Assembly: GCA_015501055.1 (NCBI GenBank)
Contig: JADNYV010000074.1
Location: forward strand, 1 to 64,000
DNA from: Mucidula mucida
Lineage: Eukaryota; Basidiomycota; Agaricomycetes; Agaricales; Physalacriaceae
Length of the DNA stretch: 64,000 nt
Direction: 5' to 3'
The position numbers were made by a program, and so were the translations under genes. The notes under the pieces were generated by a model. The model made no database searches and was not told the DNA's origin. It saw only the letters and a list, made by a program, of their open reading frames with translations. This document shows, in pieces, positions 20,315 to 32,547 of this stretch (positions are counted from its first letter, which is position 1; every line of letters starts with the position of its first letter).

Positions 20315-22510
20315 ATGTCTGGATTCAAGCGTCTTCTCAGTCTGCTCCTGCTCGTTCAGCTCGCGGTCGGAGTGCCTTTCGCTTCCTCGGAGAATGGGAC
20401 AGAGATGGCTACCGGCACTAGCAGCGCCGCGGAGCCCTCGTCGACCGTGCCCTTCGCTAGTACGGACCCGAACTTGGCGCTGTGGAATGAGACCAGCGAT
20501 CCGAGCATCGTGGTGCCCGAGCGTGGGAAACTGGGCGCCACAATCTTGGGCCCCGACAACCTGCCCATCGACCTGGAAAATCCCGACTTGCTGGCCCCTC
20601 CGACGACCGATAATGGATTTGTGTAAGTCGATGATCTTTCCCGTATGATGACGATCTGAAGAAACATTGTCTTTAGCGGGAACGCGAAATGGCCGTTCGC
20701 ACAGAGTAAGCAGCGGTTGCAGACCGGAGGCTGGGCGCGGCAAGAGAATGGTATGTTCACGTCTGTAAGGTTTGCGAGTAACAGTGGCTCATGGGAGTGA
20801 ATAGACGTTGTTATGCCCCTTGCAGCTAGTAAGCACATTTTCGCTTAACGGTTGCAATCGTGAAGTAGACTTTCGGCAGACATTGCTAGCACCAATATGC
20901 GACTTGAGGCGGGAGCTATTAGGTAGGCAACCCTCTCCATATGTGTGGTCTCAGTTTTGACCGCTGATGGATTGCAGGGAACTTCATTGGCACAAGACTT
21001 CCGAAGTACGTTTTAGTCCGCTCCCTGTTTTTGGTACATCCTGACCGAGCGCCTTAGTGGGCCTACGTGCTGAAAGTAAGTTTTTCCCTTTGACCAGAAC
21101 AAAGAGATAAACGAATATGTCTAGGGATCTACACAAATCACTGCTGTCGACCAGCTCGGGCGTAACTATATAGCTACGGTTGTAGGTTATTCAAGAGTGC
21201 TTGAAACGTAAAAGGCTGAGAGGTCGTCGTAGAAAGCTGGCGACCTTTGGTTCTTTCCTCCAGGTGTACCTCACTCTCTACAAGCTACTGCCGATGATCC
21301 CGAGGGATCTGAATTCTTGCTGGTTCGTCTTCCCCTTTATTGTGCCTCGCTTGCAGTGGTTAACCACGGACTATTCAGATTTTCAATGCCGGAGACTTTG
21401 ACGACAGTGCTACCTTCCTCGTAAGCTGGCCATGCCCTTCATGCTAAATCAGCTTTCCTGATTCTATCTGCCTACTACTAGCTCACAGACTTCCTCGCCC
21501 ACATTCCTGCCGAAGGTGCGAACGTATCTCTGTATTTCCGGGCCGGTTTTACCGTTTTTCTCTCTCTCCAGTCATCCAGAAGAACTTCCGTGCAAGCGCT
21601 GAGGCGTTCTCAAAGATTCCCGCCCAACAACTCTACATCTTCCCTAGTAGTTCGTCCCGAGCTCTTTTTCTTCATCCGTTGTGGCTTACGGTGAGATAGC
21701 GCCTCCGCCTGATAACCAACAGGATCCCGTCAGCCCCCAGGGCATGGTCCCCCTCCCTTACTCGTTCGCCGCTTCAGAGATGAAGGCCACACAGCTCTCT
21801 GGCGGCTCGGTGAAGATTATCGACTCTAGGATCTTCAATATCTCTACGACCATCGCGTTGGCTGAGGTTGAGGTTGAGCCGGGCGCCATGCGAGAGCTTC
21901 ATTGGCATCCGACTCAGGACGAGTGGGCTTACATCATGTGAGTGCCTACTGGATGTGTACGATGTGGCGTTCTGACGCGATGGGTGATAGTAACGGCCAC
22001 GCCCGGATGACGATCTTTGCGGCTCAGAGTGTTGCGTCGACGTTTGATTATCAGCCTGGTGATATCGGTGCGGCGCCCTTCCCTCCTTGCTTTCCGTTCC
22101 TCACGCTTACACAGGATACGTTCCGACCGGCATGGGTCCGTGATGTACTGTTCTCCCCCGTGTCGACATCGACTCATGTTCGAGTGCAGGCCATTATGTG
22201 GAAAACATCGGGAATACAACTTTGAAGTACTTGGAAATCTTCAACACTGGTGAGCGTTACGGATCAAGAGAGGAACTGACTGGATGATGACCTTGTTATA
22301 CTGCACTAGATATTTTTGCGGACGTCAGTCTTAGTCAAGTAAGCACTTCGTCGTTACTCCATCCGAGAATGTGATCTGACGTTTCGGAAACACTAGTGGC
22401 TGGCTCTGACACCTCCCGAACTTGTCCAAGCCCATTTGGGCTTGGACGAGGCAACCCTCGAGTCGTTGGCTCAGTTCAAGACAAAGTTGTTCATCGTTGG
22501 GCCCGAGTGA
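20315..22510 (+). CDS. Oxalate decarboxylase (secreted bicupin)
   Basis: Mn-dependent bicupin converting oxalate to formate and CO2. ATG 20315 opens a signal peptide (MSGFKRLLSLLLLVQLAVGVPFA). The first cupin has the metal-binding HxH...E motif ELHWHKTSE, split by an intron from WAYVLK, followed by LWFFPPGVPHSLQ. The second has MRELHWHPTQDEWAYI and, after further small exons, YVPTGMGHYVENIGNTT. It ends KTKLFIVGPE-stop. About sixteen introns of roughly 45-60 nt are needed, including ones at 20623-20676 and after ATV, FLL, IFPS and DIG. Some exons are only about 20-30 nt. All junctions I traced keep frame. The family is typical of wood-decay basidiomycetes, which use it to limit extracellular oxalate. 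Confidence 0.92.
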
Positions 22511-23362
22511 AGGATAACTTTGAAGGAACTTGATGGAATTGTCGTACTCTATGATTCAATTTTTTTATATTAATACTGTTCCGGTGTCGAGCATCTGCCA
22601 CCAGGCGCCAAGGAGCAGTGTCTAAGCCTTAATTCGTTAGCCAAAAGTTGGCGAGAGCCGATGACTCGGGAGATTCCGCTATCGATCAAGGTCCAAGTTA
22701 CCTGGCGCTTCTCTCTTTTAGCCAACTGTTAGCTCACCATGTCCATCTGCTCTCACTTCAAATCCCCCAAGCCCCCTCAATCTCCTTCAAGAGTCAATCC
22801 TCATCTCAGATTTTGCTTTCCCCCCCCTCTCTCCGGCGAATCCTACCAGCACATCGTCAACCCTACTTAAGGCTTGTCTCACACAGAAACATTAAGACTT
22901 TCCTGGTTTGTTGTATTAGTGTCCACAAAGACCGGGAACTCCGAGTCTAACTTATCTCTATGAGATGGAGAGTCCTTGTTTAGACGCAAAAAAACTATTT
23001 GGGGCTCAATTGTACTCATGACAGACAGGCTGGGCACGCCACAGAGGCTGCTTGACCAAATTTGGTTTTTATGGCGCTAAAACGCTCTTATGACCCTCTG
23101 ACGCGCGTGGTTATATTACTCTGATGCGAAAAGAGGTTCTCGGATACTAAAAGCATCGCTTTGAATGGTCTAGACGTAGTATTACCCACGTGAGCTACTA
23201 GGTTTCCTTCCCATCGGTCGTGTTCAAACTTAGCAATCATACAGGGCGTTTAGAAACGTGGGACTGTGCCGTACTTTCCTTAGATCTGATCTTCAGGCTC
23301 GACTCATTAATTACAGTGCATCGACGCTGGGGTCCCGAAGCTGATACGCCTTCCCACCCATT
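22511..23362. other. Intergenic, no gene seen
   Basis: About 850 bp between two plus-strand genes. Only short, low-complexity frames are present. It should include the terminator of oxalate decarboxylase and the promoter of the next hydrolase. Confidence 0.5.
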
Positions 23363-24666
23363 ATGTCCCTCCAGACGACTGGCCTAGCACCTGTCAACGA
23401 TAAAGGCGACAAGCTCTTCTATACCGACACAGGTCCTGTGCCCGATTCGACTGACTATAAGACGCTCTTCCTATTTCATGGAACCGCGTTCTCTGGATGT
23501 GAGTTGTAGATATCCACAATCTGCGCAATGACTGAGCGTTCAGACACGTTTCATCGTCTTATCCCAATAGCGGCTCCCAACAACTTTCGCTTGGTTATCG
23601 TGAATCGACGCGATTATCCTGGTTCAGCCAAGTATACGGACGAAGAACTGCAAGCCCTACAAGAGGGGAAGCAGGAATTCATGGAAGCTGTGGGCCGCGA
23701 AACTCTCGCTTTCCTGTCGTGGTATGTCAAGAATCATGACATTCCCAAGTTGAGTGCCGACCGTAACACTGGTGGCATCGTCGTACTCAGCTGGAGTTTG
23801 GGTGCTGCAACGTAAGTACCACAATTCCTAGTAGACGGCGTGCCGACACGTTGTCTTCTATGCAGTCCTCTTGCCATGCTGGCTTACCCTGAGACGGTAC
23901 CCAAAGAGCTATACGAAGCCGTAGACCCATATTTCAAGCAGATGGTCCTTTATGGTCAGTGTCTCTCTTCGCGCGGATCACTTGTTAACAGCAAAAGTAG
24001 ATCCGCCTCTTCTTGCATTTGGATACGACCTGCCCCCCGGACTGTACAGTCCGTTCAGAGACCCCGATCTCAAAACACCCGAGGAGGCCTTAGCCACCTT
24101 TGGCGTCTGGGTCAGCTCGTATTATAATCATCCTGACTTCACAGCACGCTCGCCAAAAGGGCTCGACAACAGGAAACGTGGTTCTCGTTGCACCCTCGAA
24201 ACTATGACGCCTGAGGACATGGAGGTTGGCTTCTCTAGAGAGTCCGCAAAGCGCGTGGAATTCCCAATGTTCGCTTATTCCGTCTTCGTCTAATCTATTT
24301 GTGCCGATGATGCAGGTTTTTCCCTCCAATGCAGCCTACCTTGAGAATACAAGCCGAGCGTGCGCTATGGAACGAGAAAAACGCGCAGACTGTCTTCCCA
24401 AACCTCGAGATCGTTCATCAAGTGTGCACTGCATCGCCATGGCAGACCGCCTGTGCTTACTTTGAGAACTTGCGTCTCCTTGAAGAACATACTTCGGCTG
24501 GGCATAGGGTCCGCCACATACGCTTTATCGAGATCCCGGGCGCGAACCACTTTGTGAGTTGGTTCAAGCAGAAAAGAGTGTACATTCGCTTATCTGGATG
24601 TCATAGGTACACTGGGACGACCCGAAGGCATTCATGAACACTATCCTGGAAGGGCTGCAAGGCTAA
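23363..24666 (+). CDS. Alpha/beta hydrolase family protein
   Basis: Starts at ATG 23363 (MSLQTTGLAPVNDKGDK) and spans about five exons to TAA 24664-24666. TLFLFHGTAFSGYTFHRL carries the oxyanion-hole HG, with an intron between GY and T. IVVLSWSLGAAT is the nucleophile elbow (SWSLG, Ser in SxSxG). The C-terminal EIPGANHF provides the catalytic His. An intron of 51 nt joins FPMFAYS to PTLRIQAERALW. The last exon reads HWDDPKAFMNTILEGLQG-stop. Such single-domain hydrolases are common in agaricomycetes, and I cannot name the substrate. No signal peptide is seen, so it is probably cytosolic. It appears intact. Confidence 0.8.
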
Positions 24667-27021
24667 CAAGGAATGTACGGAGTAGACTCGGGCCAGAGAT
24701 ATGTTCAGGATACTGGAAACTTACTGCAGTACATGGTTATTGACTGTGTAATACTGATGGCCTCCGCCATGCCAATATAAGTGCCTATCGCGGCCAAAGT
24801 CTTCGAAGTCTAATTTCATTACCAACGGTAAATTAGTAACAAGAAGTACTCACGAGGGTCGTTGATAGTCTAGCTATCCCTAATTGCCAGACAACACTGT
24901 CAGGCATTAGTTAAACAGTCGCAGTGACCAAGCCGACAATAAGGTGCTTTATATGATTGATAGAGCACATTCGACGTGGTTCAAAATGCTTTTGCGTTGG
25001 GATCAGTATGCGGAAACCTCAGCAATCAATCGTGCCCAACGCCATCTCCGCGAACTTGACGATATCAATCCCTCAAGGATATGGCCGAGAACGAGTTGGG
25101 TACATGTAACCTGCGAGAAGAAGGCGTCTGTATTCCATGATGTGAGAGAAAGCTTCTGCGTGTCAAGTTCCGTAGTGTGAGAGAAATTGAAAGCCTCTAC
25201 GCTACTTCGAGCTGTATGGGTGCCTACCGTCGCGTGTTAGACGACATCGAGTACGGAACTACGTACCAGAATCCGGTTGAACATGGCGGCCAAGCTCGTT
25301 AGAGCGCCCCGGTTGATTGCAAGGATTATCAACTAGTCAAGAAGAGTGTCGGTCCTACGAAAACATGTGTTACCGAGAGAACGTCTCGAGAAGTGTTGGA
25401 AGACACGTAGACTCTAACACCCGTTTGCTTATGGTGAAGAATCCAACATAGCACCACTGTTATACTCAGATCACAACCCGCTGTGGCGCCCGCTTGGAAA
25501 GTAATGATGGAAACGGAAGGAAAAGTCCTGACCTCGGTGTTGACCAGGTTGCTGAACGTGCCGCCAATCCCACTAAAGGCCTATGTAGCAAGAAGTTGGA
25601 CCTAGGTTGCTGAGCAGCGTGGAAAGGGTCTCGTATACATACTAGCGCCGTTCTGCCACGAGAGAAACATAATTTAACACGGACGAGATTCCGACAGACC
25701 TAGGCATTGCATCTAGTTTTTCGAAGAGCCTAAATTGGTTGATGAGAACTTCGTAGACCCACACAATAAAGGTGGCAATGTGGACGCATGAAAGAAACCT
25801 ATTATACTTCTTCAGCTACAGGAACCCACGAGCTTCTCAAATGAAACTCACCCAAGAGTACCAACCATGAATTGAACATGATTGGTGTCCGATTTACATA
25901 ACGGACAACTAGATTCATAAGTAAGTTAGTGACTACGCGAGAGCTCATGTAGTCACGTACGAAACCAGCCCCAAAGCATCTGCAAATGATCGAATTGAGA
26001 TTTGAGAGCGACAAGTGTGAATCCTTACATCAGATCAACCACTAGGGCTATGAACATGCATCCGAAGGTGTTCGCCAAACTTTCAGGCATTTGTGAGGGG
26101 TCTCCGAGTATGGGCGGAACGAGAACCCAAACACCAGGTTCCCTTTATAGAGAAGGTATGGCTAGCAGTACATAGGAGCGTCGTCAGAGGAGCGGCGCTC
26201 CCTGCACCTGACGGAAGGATTGCACGGAGGTGCGAACCTGGATAACGGAGGCAAGAAGTGAACAGGTTGTCAGTGTCTGAAGATTGAATGAAATAGATTC
26301 TACACATGATTCTGAGCCGAGACTTATGTCCATATTCTGGTCCGTGGCTGTGCGACATAGCTATGAGGTTATTCTCAAGGGCCTCAGCGACGTACACAGC
26401 GATCTTGACTCGCAGGGATAAGAGTCAAGACATTAGACTGTGAAAGCGCATGCCGCCTTGCCGTTTTACCCCCTAAGTATGTCAAGATATCCCGGAGAGT
26501 GTGGTCCAGAAGAGAAGAGGAGTACACGCCACAGTTTGTTGGTTACACTTTTGTTTATCTAGGAAACGATATGGGACAAGGTCTATCACAATACGATCAC
26601 GTCATCGATGGAGCTCGAAGGTATATGGGAGGAGAACGAAGGCCACCCACTGTTACGCAAGTCATTGCCGAACGACGTGCAAAGGAAGGAACTAGTGACG
26701 TTCTTTCGGACAGGTAAACGGCCGACATGAGATGTGTTCATCGTGAATTTTAGATAACGAGAAGTATGGAATGCACAAAACCTAAAGCACGTTAGGTCAA
26801 TCGCAAAAGGACGTCACGGGAGATCACTCACTACTGTGTCAACAATCCTACCTTCCGTTCAAAGTATTATGGGCATTATGGGCAATCGCACCCTCCTGGC
26901 TAGCGGATTAGATAATCAGTTCCCACGACGTCGCCGCGGGCGTCTTAGCGGAACTTAGCTACTGTCTGTCATCGAGCCAGTTCTCCCCGATGACTACGAT
27001 GCTCTTTTGATATGTACTACT
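24667..27021. other. 2.35-kb gene-free region
   Basis: No frame resembles a protein I know, no long repeat or terminal structure is visible, and no tRNA-like sequence was spotted. It separates intact host genes from the transposon-rich block at 27-35 kb and may be old, decayed repeat sequence. Confidence 0.5.
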
Positions 27022-28080
27022 CTAGTCCATGAATAAAGTGTTTTGAGTACTATCTTTCCATGTCCTGGACCCTGTCCGACGCCGCTTCTCTCGTCCAATG
27101 TCCCCACCCACATCCTCTACCCGACCAAAGATGTCCCGCAAAATCTTGCCCATCTTCGGATGCACACCTGTCTTGGACTGTGCTACACCTAGCATATCCT
27201 CAAAGCACCGCTTGTAGTGTAGAATCTCGGCATCGCTGAAGAAGATCTGGAACATCTGTCATAAGGCTATTGGCTCCGGATATCTAGCACTGCACTCACG
27301 CGTTCAGGACCCTCTTCTTCGCTATGTGCCCCTTCTTGATCAATGTCGATTGCATTATCTAGATCCATTTCGGGCTCGGGATCGACAATCATCGGCGGCT
27401 CGGAATTGACATCCATTGACTCCGGAACAGTCTCCTTTGGCTCGGACTGCACTGCAGACGTGTTGGTCTTCCGTCGTGAGGTGTATCCTCCGAGAAGAAT
27501 AACCTCAACCTCCCTATCCTCGCACTCCTCATCCTCAGAGCTCGTCGATTCCTTGTGAATTCCAGGGATGGTGTAGTACGGTGCGTAGTGATTCCGTCGC
27601 AAGTTCAAGAAGAAGCGGTAATCATTGCACAGTGCATTATTTGTCAGCCGGTTTGCCTCTCTGACAAGATGCTTGCAAAGGAGAAACCGGCTGATGAGAT
27701 AGGATGGACAAGAGCACGTCCAACGCTCCACCGAAGTGTGGTACTTCCCACGCGGTCGATCACGCTCGGCTTCAATATCTGCAAGATGTTCTGCGCATGC
27801 CGATCCCTTACGCGACGTGTCTTTAAGGCATGCAAGCTCCTGCTCCATGGATCGAAGCTCATTGGGCTTGCTCATGCTGCGCCAATCTTGAGCAAAGCTT
27901 GATTGCCACGGAGCAAGAGCTTTTGGTCGTCCCAGGCGTCGGTGATCTTGTAGGTAAGCCACCTTCCGATTAATCCGCGGAAGGAGAAACTTCAACATAA
28001 CATGAGTTACCAGATCAAGACGTGGACAATTGAACTGCGGGAGGTCGCGCCACTTGATTTGACGCCAGAGGGACTCCACA
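27022..28080 (-). pseudogene. MULE transposase, C-terminal half with SWIM zinc finger
   Basis: Minus-strand fragment of a Mutator-like transposase. The first exon opens at the retrotransposon border (ESLWRQIKWRDLPQFNCPRL). It carries the SWIM zinc finger WTCSCPSYLISRFLLCKHL (C-x-C...C-x-H) and an acidic tail. An intron at about 27256-27299 leads to a final exon ending TLFMD-stop. The MULE DDE nuclease core that should precede it is missing, because the reading frame is cut exactly where the LTR begins at 28081. The other half is not found on the far side of the retrotransposon, so this is a rearranged remnant. Confidence 0.8.
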
Positions 28081-28611
28081 TGTTAGCAACTGACTAAGCC
28101 ACGAGACTCAACCAGGTACCACAGCAAGAACTAAGGAGGAAAAGCGTTCGCGTTCGTAAGACTAGGCTAGGCCAGGTGTATAAACGAGATCGGAACTAAA
28201 GTACAATGATACTATACTACTGCTTATATACTAGTAAGCCTGTGTTTGGGACTCCTTGTCCATACGTGTTTCCGCTAGGGATAACTCCACGCCCTTGACC
28301 CAGTGTTGTATGCTACTAGTCCGTGAAACCATTAAATACGAGTGGTAACTGCATGTAAGTAATAATACTGAAACAACCATGTGTGCTACGAGTGTCGGTG
28401 GTGTGTATACAATGGGGAATCCATGAGGTATCGGCATGTATGATGTCATCCATGTGTTAGGCGTGTGTCCGACATGAGTACGGCTTCGGTAATGAACAGG
28501 AGTATGATCGGTGACGAAACAGATGATGAAACAGTCCGTTGGTTGATAAGACAAGGCCCCCGATAAGATATGATAAGATGTGAAAGTGTGAAAATATGGC
28601 GATTCATAACA
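28081..28611 (-). repeat. 3' LTR of gypsy element
   Basis: 531 bp, near-identical to 34078-34607. Many of the differences seen at the start are C/T or G/A, including CpG here versus TpG in the other LTR. Confidence 0.95.
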
Positions 28612-28627
28612 TCACCCCCTCCTTAAG
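28612..28627 (-). other. Polypurine tract of gypsy element
   Basis: On the minus strand AAGGAGGGGGTGA lies immediately before the 3' LTR. This is the expected primer site for plus-strand DNA synthesis, and it confirms orientation. Confidence 0.75.
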
Positions 28628-31600
28628 GCGCAAGTTCCATTCTGCGCCAGAGTCGCTCCATGAGGGCTGCAGAGGGTAGCGTGACGTCAAGAGGTTCGGT
28701 GTCAGGCGGTGGCATGGGTCGGAATAGATGTGATGGAAATTGCGACATGGGAACTTCAATGCGATCAAGCGCAGGTGGCTTTGGCTTGTTCGGGTACTGC
28801 TGGTGGAAATCGCGAATAGCTTCGTCGGCATTCTTGAGATTGCATGCCGGTTCCCATGTCTGTTCGTGTGTGCCATAACCCTTCCAGTGGACCTTGTATT
28901 GGAAACCCCCGCGGTACTTCCGGGAATTAGCCACTTTCTCAACCTCCCATTCCGGTTCGGCTCCTTCCAGCACAGGTGGTGGACGCGTGTCTTGGGGTTG
29001 CATCGGAAATTGCGGCTCGTAGTAAGGTGTCAACAGGGCCTCATTGAACACGGGATGGATGCTCTTCCATGTGTGAGGGATCTGGAGCTTGTAAGAGCTC
29101 GTCCCGACTTTCTTGATCACTTTGAACGGCCCGAAGCGTTTGTCATCGAGCTTCTTCATTGGTCGGTCCGTACTGAGATTCGTCCCTTCCAGCCATACTT
29201 TGTCGCCTTCCTTGTACTCCACTGCCTCTGTCCGTTTCCTGTCATAAAACCGTTTCATGTCCTCTTTGGCCATCTTCAATGCCGACCCCACTTCGTCCCA
29301 TGTTTTCCTCATGCCGTCGGCAAACTCCTGCGCAGTCTCATTTCTCGATGCCGTTTTCGGGGCGGTGCCTTTGTAGGGATGTCTGCCCATGTCTGCGAAG
29401 AACGGAGTAACCTTGGTTGCTGAGTGTACCCAATCGTTGTAAACGAATTCGGCAGAGGGCAACCATTCATGCCAGTCGTTCTGATGGTAATTGACGAATA
29501 ACCGTAAGAAATGTTCTATCTCTTGGTTCAACCGTTCTGTTTGCCCATTTGCCTGTGGATGGTACGCCGTCGTGAAGTTCCCTTCAATGCCCAACAGCCG
29601 ATATAACTCCTTCATGAAACGCGAGTGGTATTGCGGACCTCGATTGTGTATCATCTGTTGCGGCAATCCATGTATGGGAAAGATTTGATCGCGGTAAATA
29701 CGAGCCATGCCTTCTGACGTCAGGGTGGTGTGTGTTGGTATAATGCGTAACCGCTTTGTGAAATGGTCCACGAACGTGCTGATCGCATTGTATCCTCCCG
29801 ACTCCGGCAACTCGCCGATCATGTCCGTCCCAACTTTCTCCCATGGTTCGCTTGGTACGTCTATAGGATGGAGGGGTGCAGCCGGTTTTGTGCGATGTGA
29901 CTTTGTAACTTGGCATTTTTGACACCCTTCCACGTATTCGCGGACATCTCGGCTAATTCCTGGCCACCAATAGGTGCGTGTGATCAACTCGAGAGTCTTG
30001 TACCGTCCCGGATGCCCTGCAAGCTGTGCATCATGATGCATTCCAATAACTTTTCCCCGCAATTCCTTGTCCTTCGGTATGTAAATACGATCTTTCCATA
30101 TAATAAGTCCGTTTTCCTTCTCTTCCCATCCTTTTTCTTTGTTTTCTAATGCTTTTTGTACGTATCTGTCCTTGTTTCCTTTTCTTTGTTTGATTTTGTT
30201 AAGTAATTCGTCCTCCGGTGTATCTACTGTATGTAAAGAAAATTGAATTTGTGAAATAAAAAACTCCGGCTTGAGCAAAACAACGTTTTCGTTATCTTTT
30301 TCCCCCTTCTCAAGGCCTGTCATCCTTGACAAGGCATCAGCTTTCCCCATCGTCTTGCCCGGCTTGTGAATCATCTGTATGTCATACTCCGCTAACTCCG
30401 TAACCCATCTCGCCTGCCTCCGATTCAACTTCTGTGGCTTCCGGAAGTACTGGAGGTTTTGATGATCGGTGAAAACCTCCACTGTCTCCTTAGCGCCTAG
30501 AAGATACTGCCGCCAGTCGTCGATTGAGTCCATAATAGCCATCATCTCTTTGTCGTAGATCTCATAATTGCGCTCCACTTCGTTCAGCGTGCGAGATCGG
30601 AAAGCTACTGGTCTCCATTTTCCGTCAACAAACTGGGAAAGAACCGCCCCGTTCGCATAGTTCGAGGAGTCCGCCTCAACTCGAAACTTGCCGTCGTCGC
30701 GTGGTACAATCAGAACGGGTTCTTCCGTCATCCTCCGTTTTAACTCCTCAAACGCCTCGTGCTGCTCCATGCCCCAAACCCACTCGCCCTTCCCGGTTAG
30801 CGATGTCAACGGCTTCGCTACTCCCGCAAATCCCCGAATGAAACGTCGGTAGAAGTTGCAGAAGCCCAGGAACGACTGTACTTCCTTCTTCTTCGTCAGC
30901 TCCTTCCATTCCTTCACTACGGCCACTTTTGCCGGATCCATCTTCACTTCTCCTCCTCCAACAATAACTCCTAAGTAATCTACAGTATGTGCCTCAAAAC
31001 TACATTTCTCGGGTTTTAAATACAGCTTATTTACTCGTAATATTTCCAATACCTTTCGTACAATATGTCTGTGCTCTTCCAAAGTGTTTGTAAAGATAAG
31101 TATATTGCCCAGGTAAACTATAACGTGTCCGCCGTCAATCAACTCCTTCAAGATGTGATTCATGAACAATTGGAACATTGCCGGCGAGTTTGTGAGTCCG
31201 AAGAACATTACCAATGGCTCGAACAGCCCTCGGTTTGTTCTAAACGCCGCTTTCCACTCATCACCGTCTTTGATCCGATGTTATTGTAACCCATCGGACA
31301 TCCATCTTTGTGAAACCTTTGCTCCCTTCAACTTGTCGATAAGCTCCTGAATCAACGGCAAGGGGTATCGGTTCTTGATTGTCATGTCGTTCAACTTCCG
31401 ATAATCCTGCACTGGCCGAAGGCTTCCGTCCTTCTTCTTGACAAAGAAGAATAGTGACGCCATGGGTGAGATTGATGGCCGTATGCGTCCCGTGCGTATG
31501 TTTTCCTCCAAGAACTCGTCTAATGCCTTCTGCTCGGATGGACTAAGGGGATAGACCTTGCAGTCAACCGGTTTGGAACCAGGCGTGAGTTCTATCGCGT

Positions 31601-32512
31601 GATCCCAGGGTCTTCGCTCTGGTAACTTATCAAAGTCCGCCTTGCTGAATACATCGGAAAATTCCTCGATGTAAGGTGCAGCAGCAGATGAAGGCTGTTG
31701 TGATCTCAGCTTTTCACCGCTTTTGCGATAGTTGTCCCAGTCCATCCAGAACAAGCGCTCTCCCTCTTCCAACTTCTCTTCTACATCTTCTCCTTCGTCT
31801 TCTGGCGAGTCGTACTCAGGTAGATAGCCGCAGCGGTCTGGGCATCGATCAAAAGTCAATGTGGATTCCGTCCAGTTGATCGTGGGGTTGTGATATCGTA
31901 ACCAATCTAGCCCCAAAAAGATACTTGTTTTGCCGAGATTGGTGACGGCCAACTCAATCTTTTCGGCGTGATCTCCAATCTTCATCCGGACCTCCACAAA
32001 ACCTTCGATTGCTCCTCCCTCGTTTAGGGTTCCATCCGCATTGTAGACAGGGAGCTTGACCGGTAACTCCTTGATCGGGAGTCCGTTCTTCTCGACGAAT
32101 TCTTTATTGACACAAGAACCCGTTGCTCCACTGTCAAGGAGGGCACTCGTTTCCCATTCAGAGCCTGTGTGTACGCTCTCTATGGTTACTCGGAGTTTCA
32201 TGTCCTGCCCCTTTGTTCCCCGGATGTACTTCCTCGACTTTTTCAACTCCGTCACAACTTCCACCCAGCTTCCTTTGTCAATGCTCTGATCGCCATCACC
32301 TTCTCCTCCGTCGCTTCTCTCTCTCTCCGCTGCGGCATCCATGCTCTCAAAATTCCCACTGCTCTCGGCACGTCATCCTCTCTTAGCCGTTGTGCGATCC
32401 ACTCGGGCGTATTTGGCTCAAATCTTTCTTTCGCAGGTTTTGGTGGTAAAGTCGTCGATGATATTTTAGATGTTTCAGTACCCGTACTGTAAATAGAATC
32501 TGCATCTGACAA
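28623..32512 (-). pseudogene. Gypsy pol polyprotein (PR-RT-RH-IN-chromodomain), frame-broken
   Basis: Order on the minus strand: protease with [12 protein letters not shown] near 32130; RT beginning [18 protein letters not shown]; RNase H with VEADSSNYANGAVLSQ; integrase zinc-binding HHDAQLAGHPGR and C-x2-C (CQKCQ); DDE domain; and a chromodomain (WEVEKVANSRKYRGG, YKVHWKGYGTHEQTWEP) near the end. Frames shift by -1 near 32290 and at three places between 31270 and 31315. The RT active site reads YLGN where YxDD is expected. The integrase second acidic residue is Asn (HNRGPQ where DRGPQ is usual). The product would be inactive even if the frame breaks were sequencing errors. Confidence 0.85.
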
Positions 32513-32547
32513 CCCTTTCCTTGATGACTGCTCCGGCAGGACTGCGT

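Noticed and set aside
22648..22950. 100-codon frame downstream of oxalate decarboxylase
   Set aside because: Low-complexity Ser/His/Leu translation with no conserved motif. It is probably UTR or spacer.
24944..26717. Short frames in the 24.7-27.0 kb region (for example 26499-26717)
   Set aside because: No homology that I recognise, poor start contexts and no linking exons.
28231..28554. Minus-strand frames repeated at 28231-28554 and 34228-34560
   Set aside because: These are the two LTR copies read in one frame. They are not genes.
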